DNA of 20,462 bases from DATGEO01 sp035310015 (GCA_035310015.1 DATGEO010000120.1:1-20462), one strand, 5' to 3'; positions 7,098-14,972 are shown, counted from the stretch's first letter. The notes: generated by a model from the letters alone, not told the origin. A program made the numbers and translations.

Positions 7098-7475
7098 CGG
7101 CGCGCCGAGCAAATCCTCCGCGTTCTTCCACTCCGCCGCCGCCGCGTCGTCGGCCGGGACGGGATCCGGCAATCCCGGCGCCACCCCGACGTAGGCAACC
7201 GTGATCGTGCGGCCGCGGGGATCGCGACCGGGAGCGCCGTAGGCCGCGAGCTGGTCGAGCTTGACCTGGACCACTTCGAGCCCGGTTTCCTCTCTCAGCT
7301 CTCGACGGGCGGCATCCTCGAGGTCTTCATCGGGGTCGACGAAACCGCCTGGCAGCGCCCACTTCCCCTGGAACGGCTCGTGCTTGCGCTCGATGACCAG
7401 AACGCACAGTGCCTCGTGTCGCCGGGTGAACAGGACGACGTCGGCCGTGACCCCGTACCTCGGAGGCGCAGTCAT
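7032..7475 (-). CDS. NUDIX hydrolase
   Basis: 147 residues from the ATG at 7475; a TTG at 7481 would add two residues. The NUDIX box is complete (GX5EX7REUXEEXGU): GGFVDPDE, then DLEDAAR, then RELREETGL at about residues 40-63. It carries the Glu residues that bind the catalytic metal and hydrolyses a nucleoside diphosphate linked to another moiety. The N-terminal ADVVLFTRR and the loop after the box resemble ADP-ribose/NAD-type NUDIX proteins (and the NUDIX part of NrtR-like proteins), but there is no C-terminal wHTH, so it is an enzyme rather than a regulator. The start lies 7 nt after the CDGSH gene stop, so it is co-transcribed. Its 3' end overlaps the convergent DUF1801 gene by 66 bp. 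Confidence 0.9.
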   Translation of the reverse strand: MTAPPRYGVTADVVLFTRRHEALCVLVIERKHEPFQGKWALPGGFVDPDEDLEDAARRELREETGLEVVQVKLDQLAAYGAPGRDPRGRTITVAYVGVAPGLPDPVPADDAAAAEWKNAEDLLGAPSTIAFDHAVIIRDALERVLSG

Positions 7476-7482
7476 CGCCAAG

Positions 7483-7980
7483 CTACCCGTGGCGGCGGGG
7501 GTCGTCGTCTTTGCTGATCGGCTCGGTGAGCCTCGGGCGGACGCCGGTGAGGTGAATCTTCATGCGCTCGCCCGGCGCCTGGAAGCCCACCTTCAGGTGC
7601 TCGTTGTCGCAGAACGGCTTGTGGTTCGAGGCGCCGCAGCGGCACAGTGTCGCGCGCGGCAGCACCTCGATCGTGGAGTCTTCGCGCCGGACCTCGATGC
7701 GGCCGATCACGAGCAGCGGGCCGTCGAGGATCGGCGTCACCGTCGTGCCCTCGTGCTCCTCCTGCGGGCCGCCGTCGAGGCGCTTGAACTGCAGGGCACC
7801 GCTGGGGCAGCGCAGGATGACCTCGGCCACTTCGTCGGCAGACCCTTCGTCGGGCAGCACCCATGGCCGGCGGCGCAGCTTGAACACCGCAGGATCGCCG
7901 CGCAGGCATTCGCCGATGTGGACGCACTGGTCGAGGTCGAACGTGACCTCGATGTCCCTGCCGCGGTAGGTCTTCCGCAC
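7483..7980 (-). CDS. Fused Fer4-like / CDGSH iron-sulfur protein
   Basis: 165 residues from a GTG at 7980. The N-terminal domain (about 1-70) is the divergent mono-cluster type, with Cys19 and Cys25 (CVHIGEC) and Cys58 (RCPSGAL). The C-terminal CDGSH domain has Cys113, Cys115, Cys124 and His128 (CRCGASNHKPFCDNEH), a 3-Cys/1-His set that binds a redox-active [2Fe-2S] cluster; the usual Gly of CDGSH is Asn here. The two-domain arrangement is known from bacterial genomes and probably shuttles electrons or stores iron-sulfur clusters. A TATAAC (7988-7993 on the complement) just upstream of the GTG would give a nearly leaderless internal transcript, but no -35 is evident. It sits between carbonic anhydrase and NUDIX genes with short gaps. 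Confidence 0.88.
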   Translation of the reverse strand: MRKTYRGRDIEVTFDLDQCVHIGECLRGDPAVFKLRRRPWVLPDEGSADEVAEVILRCPSGALQFKRLDGGPQEEHEGTTVTPILDGPLLVIGRIEVRREDSTIEVLPRATLCRCGASNHKPFCDNEHLKVGFQAPGERMKIHLTGVRPRLTEPISKDDDPRRHG

Positions 7981-8000
7981 TGCCCCAGTTATAGAGCGGC

Positions 8001-8516
8001 TCAGCGGGACGCGGCCGGGACCTTCGCCTTCACCTCGTTGAGGCGACCGGTGTGCACGTCATAGACGAACCCGCGGACGCTGCTCTTGTTGGGAATGAAC
8101 GGGCTGGCCTGGATGCGGGCGATCGACTGCCTGACGTCACCCTCGAGGTTTGGAAACGCCTCCAGCGCAAACGGGGGCTTGATTCCGACCTCGTCCTCGA
8201 TCTTCCGCTTCAAATCGTCGTCCTTGAAGCTGAGCATGCCGCAATCGGTGTGGTGGATGAGGACGATCTCGTTCGTGCCCAGCAGGCGCTGCGAGATCAC
8301 CAGCGAGCGGATGGCGTCGTCGGTGACCACACCGCCGGCATTGCGGATGATGTGCGCGTCTCCTTCCTGCAGACCAAGGATCTTGTGCACGTCGAGCCGT
8401 GCATCCATGCAGGCGAGCACTGCCAGGTGCTTCGCCGGAGGTATAGGCAGGCTCCCCTTTCCGAACGACTTCGCATACGACTCGTTGTTGTGAACAAGCT
8501 CATCGGTGACACTCAT
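8001..8516 (-). CDS. Beta-carbonic anhydrase (Rv1284-like)
   Basis: 171 residues. It interconverts CO2 and bicarbonate. The Zn ligands are visible: Cys36 in ACMDARLD, and His89 and Cys92 in HHTDCGM; the Asp38/Arg40 pair is the usual catalytic dyad. GDAHIIRNAGGVVTDDAIRS and ISQRLLGTNEIVLIHHTDCG closely resemble the mycobacterial type Rv1284/CanA, as does the short length and lack of an N-terminal extension. It is cytosolic. A strong SD (AGGAGGA on the complement at 8524-8530) sits 7 nt before the ATG. It is probably the first gene of an operon with the CDGSH and NUDIX genes. Confidence 0.93.
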   Translation of the reverse strand: MSVTDELVHNNESYAKSFGKGSLPIPPAKHLAVLACMDARLDVHKILGLQEGDAHIIRNAGGVVTDDAIRSLVISQRLLGTNEIVLIHHTDCGMLSFKDDDLKRKIEDEVGIKPPFALEAFPNLEGDVRQSIARIQASPFIPNKSSVRGFVYDVHTGRLNEVKAKVPAASR

Positions 8517-8699
8517 GCTCGACTCCTCCTTGAACTCGAAATCCCAATGCCAGTGCCGCAGGCATCGAACAAAGCGGCGGTTCAGGCCGCGCGCTCTTAG
8601 CGTTTGGTACAGAGCGCCGAGGCGCAGCGCCCGAAGTCGATCGCGATCCGGCGAGTCAGCCTCGACACCATGCCAACTTCAGGATAGACGGCGTCGCGC
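8517..8699 (-). other. 183-bp intergenic region before the carbonic anhydrase operon
   Basis: This is the longest non-coding stretch in the window. It contains the SD of the carbonic anhydrase gene (complement of 8524-8530). I see no clear -35/-10 pair, no long open frame and no perfect long inverted repeat. A TTTGGTA at 8603-8609 matches half of the MarR palindrome but has no partner. Confidence 0.5.
8524..8530 (-). promoter_or_regulatory. Shine-Dalgarno for the beta-carbonic anhydrase
   Basis: The complement of TCCTCCT reads AGGAGGA, 7 nt before the ATG at 8516. Confidence 0.8.
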
Positions 8700-9620
8700 T
8701 TACAGCGGGCGGGCGGCGGCGAGGAGCTCGCGGGCGACGGCGTCGTAGTCGCCGAGGCCAGGAAGTGCCGGCCGGATGACGATGTGCTCCGCGCCAGCCG
8801 CTCGGTAGGCGGCGAACCATTCGCGCGCCGTCTCGATCGTCCCGGCGTGAAGGGCCTGCATGCGGCCCATCACCTCGGCGGGCACTCCGTAGTAGGCGCG
8901 GATGTAGTCGTCGAGCTGCTTTGCAGCGTTGGCCTGTGTCTCGGCCACCGCGACGGTCAGGTAGACGCCCTTGGTGATCGTGTTGGGGTTGCGGCCCGCT
9001 CGTTCGGCGGCCTCCAGCAGCGCCTGCAGCGCCGTCCGGTAGGCGTCGGGTGTGATCGGGAACGGCAGCCAGCCGTCGAACTTCTCGGCGGTGGCGCGAA
9101 GCATCCGCGGGCCGGTCGCGCCGACCCAGATCGGCGGCCCGCCCTCCCGCAGAGGCCGCGGCAGAAGGTCGATGTCGGGCTCTTCGCCGCGCCAAAGGCG
9201 CCGGCAGCGCTCCAGCTCCGCGAGCATCGCGCCCACGCGCCGCTCGCTCGGAATGCCGAGCGCGCGCAGCTCGGCGTGCGTCCCCGGCAGCTCGGCTCCC
9301 GGGCCGACGCCGATGACGATCCGGCCTTCGGACACGCGGTCGAGCGTGGCGAGGGAGTGGGCGAGCGTAACGGGGTGGCGCAGGAGGGGGAGGAGGACTG
9401 CCGTGCCCAGCGCGACGTGGCTGGTGGCGCCGGCGATCGCCGCCAGCAGCAGCAGCGGCTCTCCCCGCGGTCGCGCGAGCAGCGAGTCGCCGACCCACAC
9501 CGAATCGAAGCCCGCCTCTTCGGCCGCACGGGCCGACTGCACGAGCGCTGCGAAGTTGCTGTCGCCCCACAGCAGGGTCTCGCGAGATGGGAGTAGCAGG
9601 CCGACCCGTCCCCGCGTCAT
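8700..9620 (-). CDS. LLM-class F420-dependent oxidoreductase
   Basis: 306 residues from the ATG at 9620. The luciferase-like monooxygenase TIM barrel is recognised by VGLLLPSRE, the helix AEEAGFDSVWVGDSLL, ATSHVALGTAVLLPLLRHP, DRVSEGRIVIGVGPG and the central GGPPIWVGATGPRMLRATAE near residues 170-190. The deazaflavin (F420) assignment follows the actinobacterial subgroup style with no FMN-specific evidence, so the flavin could also be FMN. The substrate is unknown. It lies 31 nt downstream of marR in the same direction without an obvious SD, so it is likely co-transcribed with marR and under its autoregulation. It is cytosolic. Confidence 0.88.
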   Translation of the reverse strand: MTRGRVGLLLPSRETLLWGDSNFAALVQSARAAEEAGFDSVWVGDSLLARPRGEPLLLLAAIAGATSHVALGTAVLLPLLRHPVTLAHSLATLDRVSEGRIVIGVGPGAELPGTHAELRALGIPSERRVGAMLAELERCRRLWRGEEPDIDLLPRPLREGGPPIWVGATGPRMLRATAEKFDGWLPFPITPDAYRTALQALLEAAERAGRNPNTITKGVYLTVAVAETQANAAKQLDDYIRAYYGVPAEVMGRMQALHAGTIETAREWFAAYRAAGAEHIVIRPALPGLGDYDAVARELLAAARPL

Positions 9621-9651
9621 CCAGGAGTCATTGTGACCCCCGCTTAACGTC

Positions 9652-10137
9652 TCAGGCTGAAACCTCGTGTTCCGATGTGCCGGTGGGTGATTCGAGAAAG
9701 TCGGCGATCTGATTCAGCAGGCGGGCCAGCTCCGTACGGTCCTTTGGAATCAGCCGGCTGATGGCGCCGACCAGCTTGGCGGCGCCCATGCCCCAGAGCC
9801 GCTGGAAAAGCTGCTCGGCCTTCGGCGTGAGCTCGAGCCAGGTGGTGCGGCGGTCGGCCAGGTCGGGGACCCGGCGCAGGTAACCCAGCTCCTCGAGCCG
9901 GTCGATCATGGGCACGAGAGTTCCAGGCGTCACGCGCAACCGGGCGGCGAGCTCGCGGCCGGACTGCCGCCCCCAACGCCGGAGCGCGACCAGCGCGCGG
10001 AACTGCGCCATGGTCAGCTCGACGTCCATGAAGAAGGCGGCGGTGTCGTCGGCGAAGGCGGCGCGCTGGCGTCCAAGTGCCACCATGATGGAGCGGATCT
10101 CGCTCCGATCTACTCTATGACGTCCGCGGGGCCTCAT
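9652..10137 (-). CDS. MarR-family transcriptional regulator
   Basis: 161 residues from the ATG at 10137. An upstream TTG at 10158 lies inside the operator palindrome, so I reject it. The winged HTH is at about residues 45-110: LTMAQFRALVALRRWG, SGRELAARLRVTPGTLVPMIDRLEELGYLRR, and the wing VPDLADRRTTWLELT with the conserved D-x-R-R. Flanking helices give the dimer interface. It is probably a repressor that releases DNA on binding a phenolic or drug-like ligand. It diverges from the ABC exporter across a 35-bp palindrome carrying promoters for both directions, so it likely controls itself, the LLM gene and the exporter. The predicted mRNA leader is only about 5 nt. Confidence 0.92.
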   Translation of the reverse strand: MRPRGRHRVDRSEIRSIMVALGRQRAAFADDTAAFFMDVELTMAQFRALVALRRWGRQSGRELAARLRVTPGTLVPMIDRLEELGYLRRVPDLADRRTTWLELTPKAEQLFQRLWGMGAAKLVGAISRLIPKDRTELARLLNQIADFLESPTGTSEHEVSA

Positions 10138-10148
10138 TGCGCCGTTCC

Positions 10149-10177
10149 AGTTTACCAAATGACTTGACTTTAGTCAA
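10149..10177 (-). promoter_or_regulatory. Promoter for marR (minus strand)
   Basis: On the minus strand the -35 is TTGACT (complement of 10172-10177) and the -10 is TAAACT (complement of 10149-10154), with a 17-nt spacer. The -10 matches TATAAT at 4 of 6. A start near 10142 leaves about 5 nt before the ATG at 10137. Confidence 0.6.
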
Positions 10178-10187
10178 TCATTTGGTA
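10153..10187. promoter_or_regulatory. Palindromic operator (probable MarR site)
   Basis: TACCAAATGA (10153-10162) pairs perfectly with TCATTTGGTA (10178-10187), and TTGACT (10164-10169) with AGTCAA (10172-10177). Only C10163 and the central TT (10170-10171) are unpaired. It covers the -35 and overlaps the -10 elements of both divergent promoters, as expected for a repressor dimer site. Confidence 0.8.
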
Positions 10188-10191
10188 TAGT
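10164..10191 (+). promoter_or_regulatory. Promoter for the ABC exporter operon (plus strand)
   Basis: -35 TTGACT (10164-10169), a 16-nt spacer, and -10 TATAGT (10186-10191), each matching consensus at 5 of 6. The start near 10198 leaves only about 9 nt before the ATG at 10207. Confidence 0.75.
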
Positions 10192-10206
10192 CAAAGCAAT
10201 CGAGCG

Positions 10207-11940
10207 ATGCTGATCCGCCTTCTCAGGACTCACCTCCGGCCGTACGTTCGCGAGGTCGCGATCGTGGTCGTGCTGGTTCTCATCCAGGCGATTGCGAACC
10301 TCTACCTGCCCAACCTGAACGCGGACATCATCAACAACGGCGTCGCCAAGGGCGACCTCGCCTACATCTGGCACACGGGCGGCATCATGCTGGCGGTCAC
10401 GTTCGTGCTCGGCATCATCGCCGTGGCCGGCGTGTACTTCGCCTCGTTCACCTCGATGAGCATCGGCCGCGACCTCCGAGCGCTGGTCTTCGGACGCGTC
10501 CAGACCTTCTCCGCGCGCGAGATGAACCGGATCGGGACCGCGTCGCTGATCACCCGCAACACCAACGACGTCCAGCAGATCCAGCTCTTTCTCCAGATCG
10601 CGCTCACGATGCTCGTGATCGCACCGATCACCGCGGTCGGTGGCGTGATCATGGCGATGCGCGAGGACGTGACGCTCTCGGGGCTGCTGGTGGTGGTCAT
10701 CCCGCTGATGGGCCTCATCGTCGGCTTCATGCTCTGGAAGGGCGTGCCGCTCTTCCGCGTGCTGCAGGTGAAGATCGACCGCATCAACCAGGTGCTGCGC
10801 GAGCAGATCATGGGCGTGCGCGTCATTCGCGCCTTCCGGCGCACGGGCTACGAACAGGAGCGCTTCGAAGCCGCGAACCTCGACCTCACCACCACCGCAC
10901 TGAGTGTCAACCGGATCTTCGTCATCGCCTTCCCCGCGCTGATGGTGCTGCTGCAGCTCACGACCGTCGCGGTGCTGTGGTTCGGCGGTCACCTGGTGGA
11001 CAGCGGCGAGATGCCGATCGGCAACGTGACCGCGTTCATGATGTACATCCTCCAGATCCTCATGTCCGTGATGATGGCCGTGGCCATGGTCATCCTCGTG
11101 CCGCGCGCCGAGGCGAGCGCCTCGAGGCTCAACGAGGTGCTGGACACTCAGCCCGCGATCACCGAGCCCACCGAGGCCATCGTCCCGACCGGGCCCGCCG
11201 GCACCGTGGAGTTCCGCTCGGTGGATTTCGGCTACCCGGGCGGCGAGAAGCCCGTGCTCCACGACCTCAACTTCGTCCTGAATCCCGGTGAGACCACCGC
11301 GATCATCGGCGGCACCGGCTCGGGCAAAACCACGCTCCTGAACCTCATCCCGCGCTTCTTCGACGCGACCGAGGGCGCGGTGCTGGTCGACGGCGTCGAC
11401 GTGCGCAAGCAGTCGATGGAAGCCCTCTGGGGCCGCATCGGTCTCGTGCCGCAGCGCGCCTATCTCTTCAGCGGCACCGTCGCCTCCAACCTCCGCTTCG
11501 GCAACGAGACCGCGACCGACGACGAGCTGTGGCACGCGCTCGAGGTCGCGCAGGCGCGCGACTTCGTCGAGGAGATGGAGGGTGGGCTCGAAGCGACCAT
11601 CGACCAGGGCGGCACCAACGTCTCCGGCGGACAGCGCCAGCGCCTGGCCATCGCGCGCGCGATCGTGAAGCGCCCCGAGGTCTACCTCTTCGACGACTGC
11701 TTCTCGGCCCTCGACGCGGGCACCGACGCGCGGCTGCGCGCGGCCTTGCGCAGGGAGACCGGGAACGCGACCGTGCTCATCGTCGCCCAGCGCGTGAGCA
11801 CCGTCATGCACGCGGACCGGATCATCGTCCTCGACGACGGCCAGGTCGTGGGCATCGGCAAGCACGACGCGCTCATGCGGACGTGCGAGCCCTATCGCGA
11901 GATCGTCGACTCTCAGCTGGGTGCGGCGGCGGTCGCATGA
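10207..11940 (+). CDS. ABC exporter subunit with degenerate ATPase site (TM287/BmrC type)
   Basis: 577 residues. The N-terminal six-helix transmembrane domain (about 15-305) precedes the nucleotide-binding domain (about 335-575). Walker A is GGTGSGKTT (368-376), the signature VSGGQ (472-476) and Walker B YLFDD (493-497). The catalytic Glu after Walker B is Asp497, and the switch His is Gln528 (IVAQRV). These are the same changes that mark the degenerate site of heterodimeric exporters such as TM287/288. It pairs with the next gene (ATGA overlap), which carries the consensus Glu and His. It probably exports drugs or lipids from the membrane; the substrate is unknown. Expression should depend on the MarR operator. 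The stop lies after CEPYREIVDSQLG, a usual family end. Confidence 0.92.
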   Translation: MLIRLLRTHLRPYVREVAIVVVLVLIQAIANLYLPNLNADIINNGVAKGDLAYIWHTGGIMLAVTFVLGIIAVAGVYFASFTSMSIGRDLRALVFGRVQTFSAREMNRIGTASLITRNTNDVQQIQLFLQIALTMLVIAPITAVGGVIMAMREDVTLSGLLVVVIPLMGLIVGFMLWKGVPLFRVLQVKIDRINQVLREQIMGVRVIRAFRRTGYEQERFEAANLDLTTTALSVNRIFVIAFPALMVLLQLTTVAVLWFGGHLVDSGEMPIGNVTAFMMYILQILMSVMMAVAMVILVPRAEASASRLNEVLDTQPAITEPTEAIVPTGPAGTVEFRSVDFGYPGGEKPVLHDLNFVLNPGETTAIIGGTGSGKTTLLNLIPRFFDATEGAVLVDGVDVRKQSMEALWGRIGLVPQRAYLFSGTVASNLRFGNETATDDELWHALEVAQARDFVEEMEGGLEATIDQGGTNVSGGQRQRLAIARAIVKRPEVYLFDDCFSALDAGTDARLRAALRRETGNATVLIVAQRVSTVMHADRIIVLDDGQVVGIGKHDALMRTCEPYREIVDSQLGAAAVA

Positions 11941-13952
11941 TCAACCGAGACGGCGGTCAGCGGAACGGCGCCCGTCCTGGCGGCGGCCCGATGCGCGGCG
12001 GCGGCTGGATGGGCATGGGCGGCCCGCCCGCTGGTAAGACCAAGAACTTCCGCAAGACGTTGGGCCGGCTGCTCGGGCGCCTGCGGCCCGAGGCGCGCCT
12101 GCTTGCGTTCGTCACCGTCCTCGGCTCCGCCAGCGTCGCCTTTTCCGTGGTCGGGCCGAAGATCATCGGCAACGCGACGAACATAATCTTCGACGGCATC
12201 GTCGGCAAGATGCTGCCGCCGGGGATGACCAAGGCGCAGGCGATCGCCCTGCTCACCGCGCACGGCCAGAGCCAGATCGCCCAGATGCTGTCGGGGATGA
12301 ACGTGACGCCGGGCAAGGGCATCGACTTCACCGCGCTCGGTTACACCCTTCTGCTTGCGGTCGGCCTCTACGTCGTCTCCGGGATCTTCCTGTGGGGACA
12401 GGGCTACATCATGGCCGGCGTCGCGCAGCGCGCCGTGTACGGCATGCGACGCGACGTCGAGGCCAAGCTCGCGCGCCTGCCGCTGAAGTATTTCGACAGC
12501 CATTCGCACGGCGACATCCTGAGCCGTGTCACCAACGACATCGACAACGTGTCGACGGTGCTGCAGCAGGGGCTGAGCCAGATCCTCACGTCGGGCCTGA
12601 CCGTGATCGGCGTGCTCGCGATGATGATCTGGATCAGTCCGCTGCTCGCGTTGATCTCGCTCGTGATCATCCCGCTGACGATCGCCGTCACCTTCGTCAT
12701 CGGCCGCCGCTCGCAGGCCCAGTTCGCCGCGCAGTGGAAATGGACGGGCAGCCTCAACGGCCACGTCGAGGAGATGCACACCGGCCACGCGCTGGTTCAG
12801 GTCTTCGGGCGCACGAAGAGGGCGCAGGAGGACTTCGACATGCACAACCGCAACGTGTTCGAGGCGAGCTTCCGCGCGCAGTTCCTGTCCGGCATCATCC
12901 AGCCCGCGGTCCAGTTCCTCGGCAACCTGAACTACGTCTCGATCGCGGTGATCGGGGGCTATCGAGTGGCGACGGGCACGATGTCCCTGGGCGACGTGCA
13001 GGCCTTCATCCAGTACTCGCGCCAGTTCACGATGCCGATCATGCAGCTGGCGGGACAGCTCAACCTGCTGCAGTCAGGCCTTGCTTCCGCCGAGCGCGTG
13101 TTCGAGTTCCTCGACGAGGAGGAGGAGACAGCCGACCACGCCTACGGCTCCGAGCTCGCCGAGCCGGCCGGTCACGTGACCCTCGAGGACGTGTCGTTCC
13201 GCTACGTGGCGGACAAGCCGCTCATCGACGGCTTCAGCCTCGACGTGCGGCCCGGGCAGACCATCGCGATCGTCGGCCCGACCGGCGCGGGCAAGACGAC
13301 GATCGTCAACCTGCTCATGCGGTTCTACGAGATCGACGGCGGCCACATCCGCCTCGACGGCATCGACACGCAGCAGATGTCGCGCGAGGAGGTGCGGAAG
13401 ACGTTCGGCATGGTGCTCCAGGACACCTGGCTCTTCGCGGGCACGATCCGCGACAACATCGCCTACGGCAAGCAGGGCGCGACCGAGGCCGAGGTCATCG
13501 CCGCCGCCCAGGCCGCGCACGTGGACTCGTTCGTACGCACCTTGCCGCACGGCTACGACACCCGGCTCGACGACGACGCGTCCGACCTGTCGTCAGGTCA
13601 GCGCCAGCTGCTCACCATCGCGCGCGCATTCCTCGCCGACCCGAGTGTCCTGATCCTCGACGAGGCGACGAGCAGCGTCGACACGCGCACCGAGGTGCTG
13701 ATCCAGCAGGCGATGTCGCGACTGCGCCAGGGCCGCACCAGCTTCGTCATCGCGCACCGGCTGTCGACGATCCGCAACGCGGATCTGATCGTCGTGATGG
13801 ACGGCGGCCACATAGTCGAGCAGGGCACGCACGCCGAGCTGCTGCAGCGCGAAGGCTTCTACTACAAGCTCTACAACAGCCAGTTCACGAGCGCCTGGGA
13901 AGAGGCTGCGCCAGCGCCGCCCCTCGCATCCGCACCCGCCGGCTCCCGCTAG
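11937..13952 (+). CDS. ABC exporter subunit with consensus ATPase site (TM288/BmrD type)
   Basis: 671 residues from the ATG at 11937, which overlaps the upstream stop (ATGA). The first 35 residues are a Gly/Arg/Met-rich cytosolic tail. The transmembrane domain is about 50-385, with an extra segment of about 45 residues (84-130) in the first external loop that related actinobacterial-type proteins share. The NBD (415-650) has Walker A GPTGAGKTT (447-455), signature LSSGQ (551-555, one change from LSGGQ), Walker B LILDE with catalytic Glu576, and switch His607. It completes a heterodimer with the upstream gene: this subunit supplies the active Walker B and the partner supplies the canonical signature. 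It ends in a Pro/Ala/Ser tail, and its stop is one arm of a hairpin shared with cydB. Confidence 0.93.
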   Translation: MINRDGGQRNGARPGGGPMRGGGWMGMGGPPAGKTKNFRKTLGRLLGRLRPEARLLAFVTVLGSASVAFSVVGPKIIGNATNIIFDGIVGKMLPPGMTKAQAIALLTAHGQSQIAQMLSGMNVTPGKGIDFTALGYTLLLAVGLYVVSGIFLWGQGYIMAGVAQRAVYGMRRDVEAKLARLPLKYFDSHSHGDILSRVTNDIDNVSTVLQQGLSQILTSGLTVIGVLAMMIWISPLLALISLVIIPLTIAVTFVIGRRSQAQFAAQWKWTGSLNGHVEEMHTGHALVQVFGRTKRAQEDFDMHNRNVFEASFRAQFLSGIIQPAVQFLGNLNYVSIAVIGGYRVATGTMSLGDVQAFIQYSRQFTMPIMQLAGQLNLLQSGLASAERVFEFLDEEEETADHAYGSELAEPAGHVTLEDVSFRYVADKPLIDGFSLDVRPGQTIAIVGPTGAGKTTIVNLLMRFYEIDGGHIRLDGIDTQQMSREEVRKTFGMVLQDTWLFAGTIRDNIAYGKQGATEAEVIAAAQAAHVDSFVRTLPHGYDTRLDDDASDLSSGQRQLLTIARAFLADPSVLILDEATSSVDTRTEVLIQQAMSRLRQGRTSFVIAHRLSTIRNADLIVVMDGGHIVEQGTHAELLQREGFYYKLYNSQFTSAWEEAAPAPPLASAPAGSR

Positions 13953-13973
13953 CGCCCGACGCTCTCGGCGCTA
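13950..13973. terminator. Bidirectional hairpin made of the two convergent stop codons
   Basis: TAGCGCC (13950-13956) and GGCGCTA (13967-13973) pair perfectly over 7 bp with a 10-nt loop. The left TAG is the exporter stop and the right CTA is the cydB stop on the other strand. Neither side has a good T-run, so it is a hairpin between converging units rather than a clean intrinsic terminator. Confidence 0.5.
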
Positions 13974-14972
13974 TTCGAGGGCGCTGCGCTGGTCCAGGTA
14001 GATCAGGAACCCGATCGCCGGCCCGATGACCAGCCCAACGACGCCGGCCACCACGATGAGGAGCACCTCGGTTCCGACCGGCGAAGCCGCCTGCTCGATG
14101 GTGAGGCGACCCGGAAGCAGGTACGGCGATTGCGCGACGCCCCAGGCCACGACCAGGGAGCCCACCGCGGCGACGGTCAGGACGCGATACCAGGTGAACA
14201 ACCTGCGCCAGAGGAGGAAGGCGATCACCGGAGTCAGCACCATCACCGCGGCCACGAACGCGATGGCCGGGAAGGCCAGCATCGCGGCCAGCAGCTCGCG
14301 GCGCTGGACGGCGATCGTGACCAGCGCCCCCGTGCCGACGGCCACCAGGGCGCCCGCGGCCACCAGGGCTCGGACGCGAAAGTAGTCCACCAGATCGGGT
14401 GCGCCTTCCCGGCGCGCGTCGCCGATAAGGAATGTCGCGCCGCTCACGGCGGTGGCGCAAACCGATACCAGCCCGAAGGCGATCGACATCGGGCTCACGG
14501 ATGCGTCCCACGCGTTCACGCCGGGCGCGCCGACCCTGCCTGACGCGATCGCCCCCAGGGTCATGGCGAAGAAGAACGGGGTCACCACCGACGACACCCC
14601 GAACACCAGGTCGGCGATGCGGTGGTCGCGCGGCTTCTCGGCGATGTGCCGAAATGCGAAAAACGCGCCGCGGAGGATGAGCCCGATCAGAGCTATCGCG
14701 AACAGCGGATAAAGGCTCAGGAACACCTTCTCGAAAAGGACTGGAAACCCGGTCCAGCAAAGGACGATCGCGAGGACGAGCCAGACGTTGTTCACCTCCC
14801 AGACAGGCGCCATCGAGTGGTCGATGAGCTCGCGCGCCTCGCTGCCGCGCGCGTCGTGGCCGGCGAGCAGGTCCCAGATCCCGGCCCCGAAGTCCACGCC
14901 GCCCGCGGTGCTGTAGGCGGTGACGGCGACAAGCAGCGCTCCCGCGATCACGTAGGCGAGGGCTACGCTCAT
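13971..14972 (-). CDS. cydB: Cytochrome bd ubiquinol/menaquinol oxidase subunit II
   Basis: 333 residues from the ATG at 14972. The stop of cydA and this ATG share ATGA (14969-14972). About eight or nine transmembrane helices are visible. Family motifs are TAYSTAGGVDFGAG near residue 20, APVWEVNNVWLVLAIVLCW (55-73), FPVLFEKVFLSLYP and RGAFFAFRHIAEKP (100-113). Subunit II pairs with CydA to form the oxidase that reduces O2 to water with quinol in the membrane without pumping protons. No cydX-type small gene follows: the stop is only 18 nt from the convergent exporter stop. Confidence 0.93.
   Translation of the reverse strand: MSVALAYVIAGALLVAVTAYSTAGGVDFGAGIWDLLAGHDARGSEARELIDHSMAPVWEVNNVWLVLAIVLCWTGFPVLFEKVFLSLYPLFAIALIGLILRGAFFAFRHIAEKPRDHRIADLVFGVSSVVTPFFFAMTLGAIASGRVGAPGVNAWDASVSPMSIAFGLVSVCATAVSGATFLIGDARREGAPDLVDYFRVRALVAAGALVAVGTGALVTIAVQRRELLAAMLAFPAIAFVAAVMVLTPVIAFLLWRRLFTWYRVLTVAAVGSLVVAWGVAQSPYLLPGRLTIEQAASPVGTEVLLIVVAGVVGLVIGPAIGFLIYLDQRSALE

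Noticed and set aside
8603..8609. TTTGGTA matching half of the MarR palindrome
   Set aside because: It is 7 nt with no inverted partner nearby, and could arise by chance.
10138..10158. TTG at 10158 as the marR start
   Set aside because: It falls inside the operator and -10 region, upstream of the likely transcription start; the ATG at 10137 fits the family N-terminus.
10207..13952. Reading the ABC pair as CydDC because cytochrome bd is adjacent
   Set aside because: The pair is convergent with cydAB, shows the TM287/288 degenerate-site pattern, and lies behind a MarR operator; it fits a drug exporter better.
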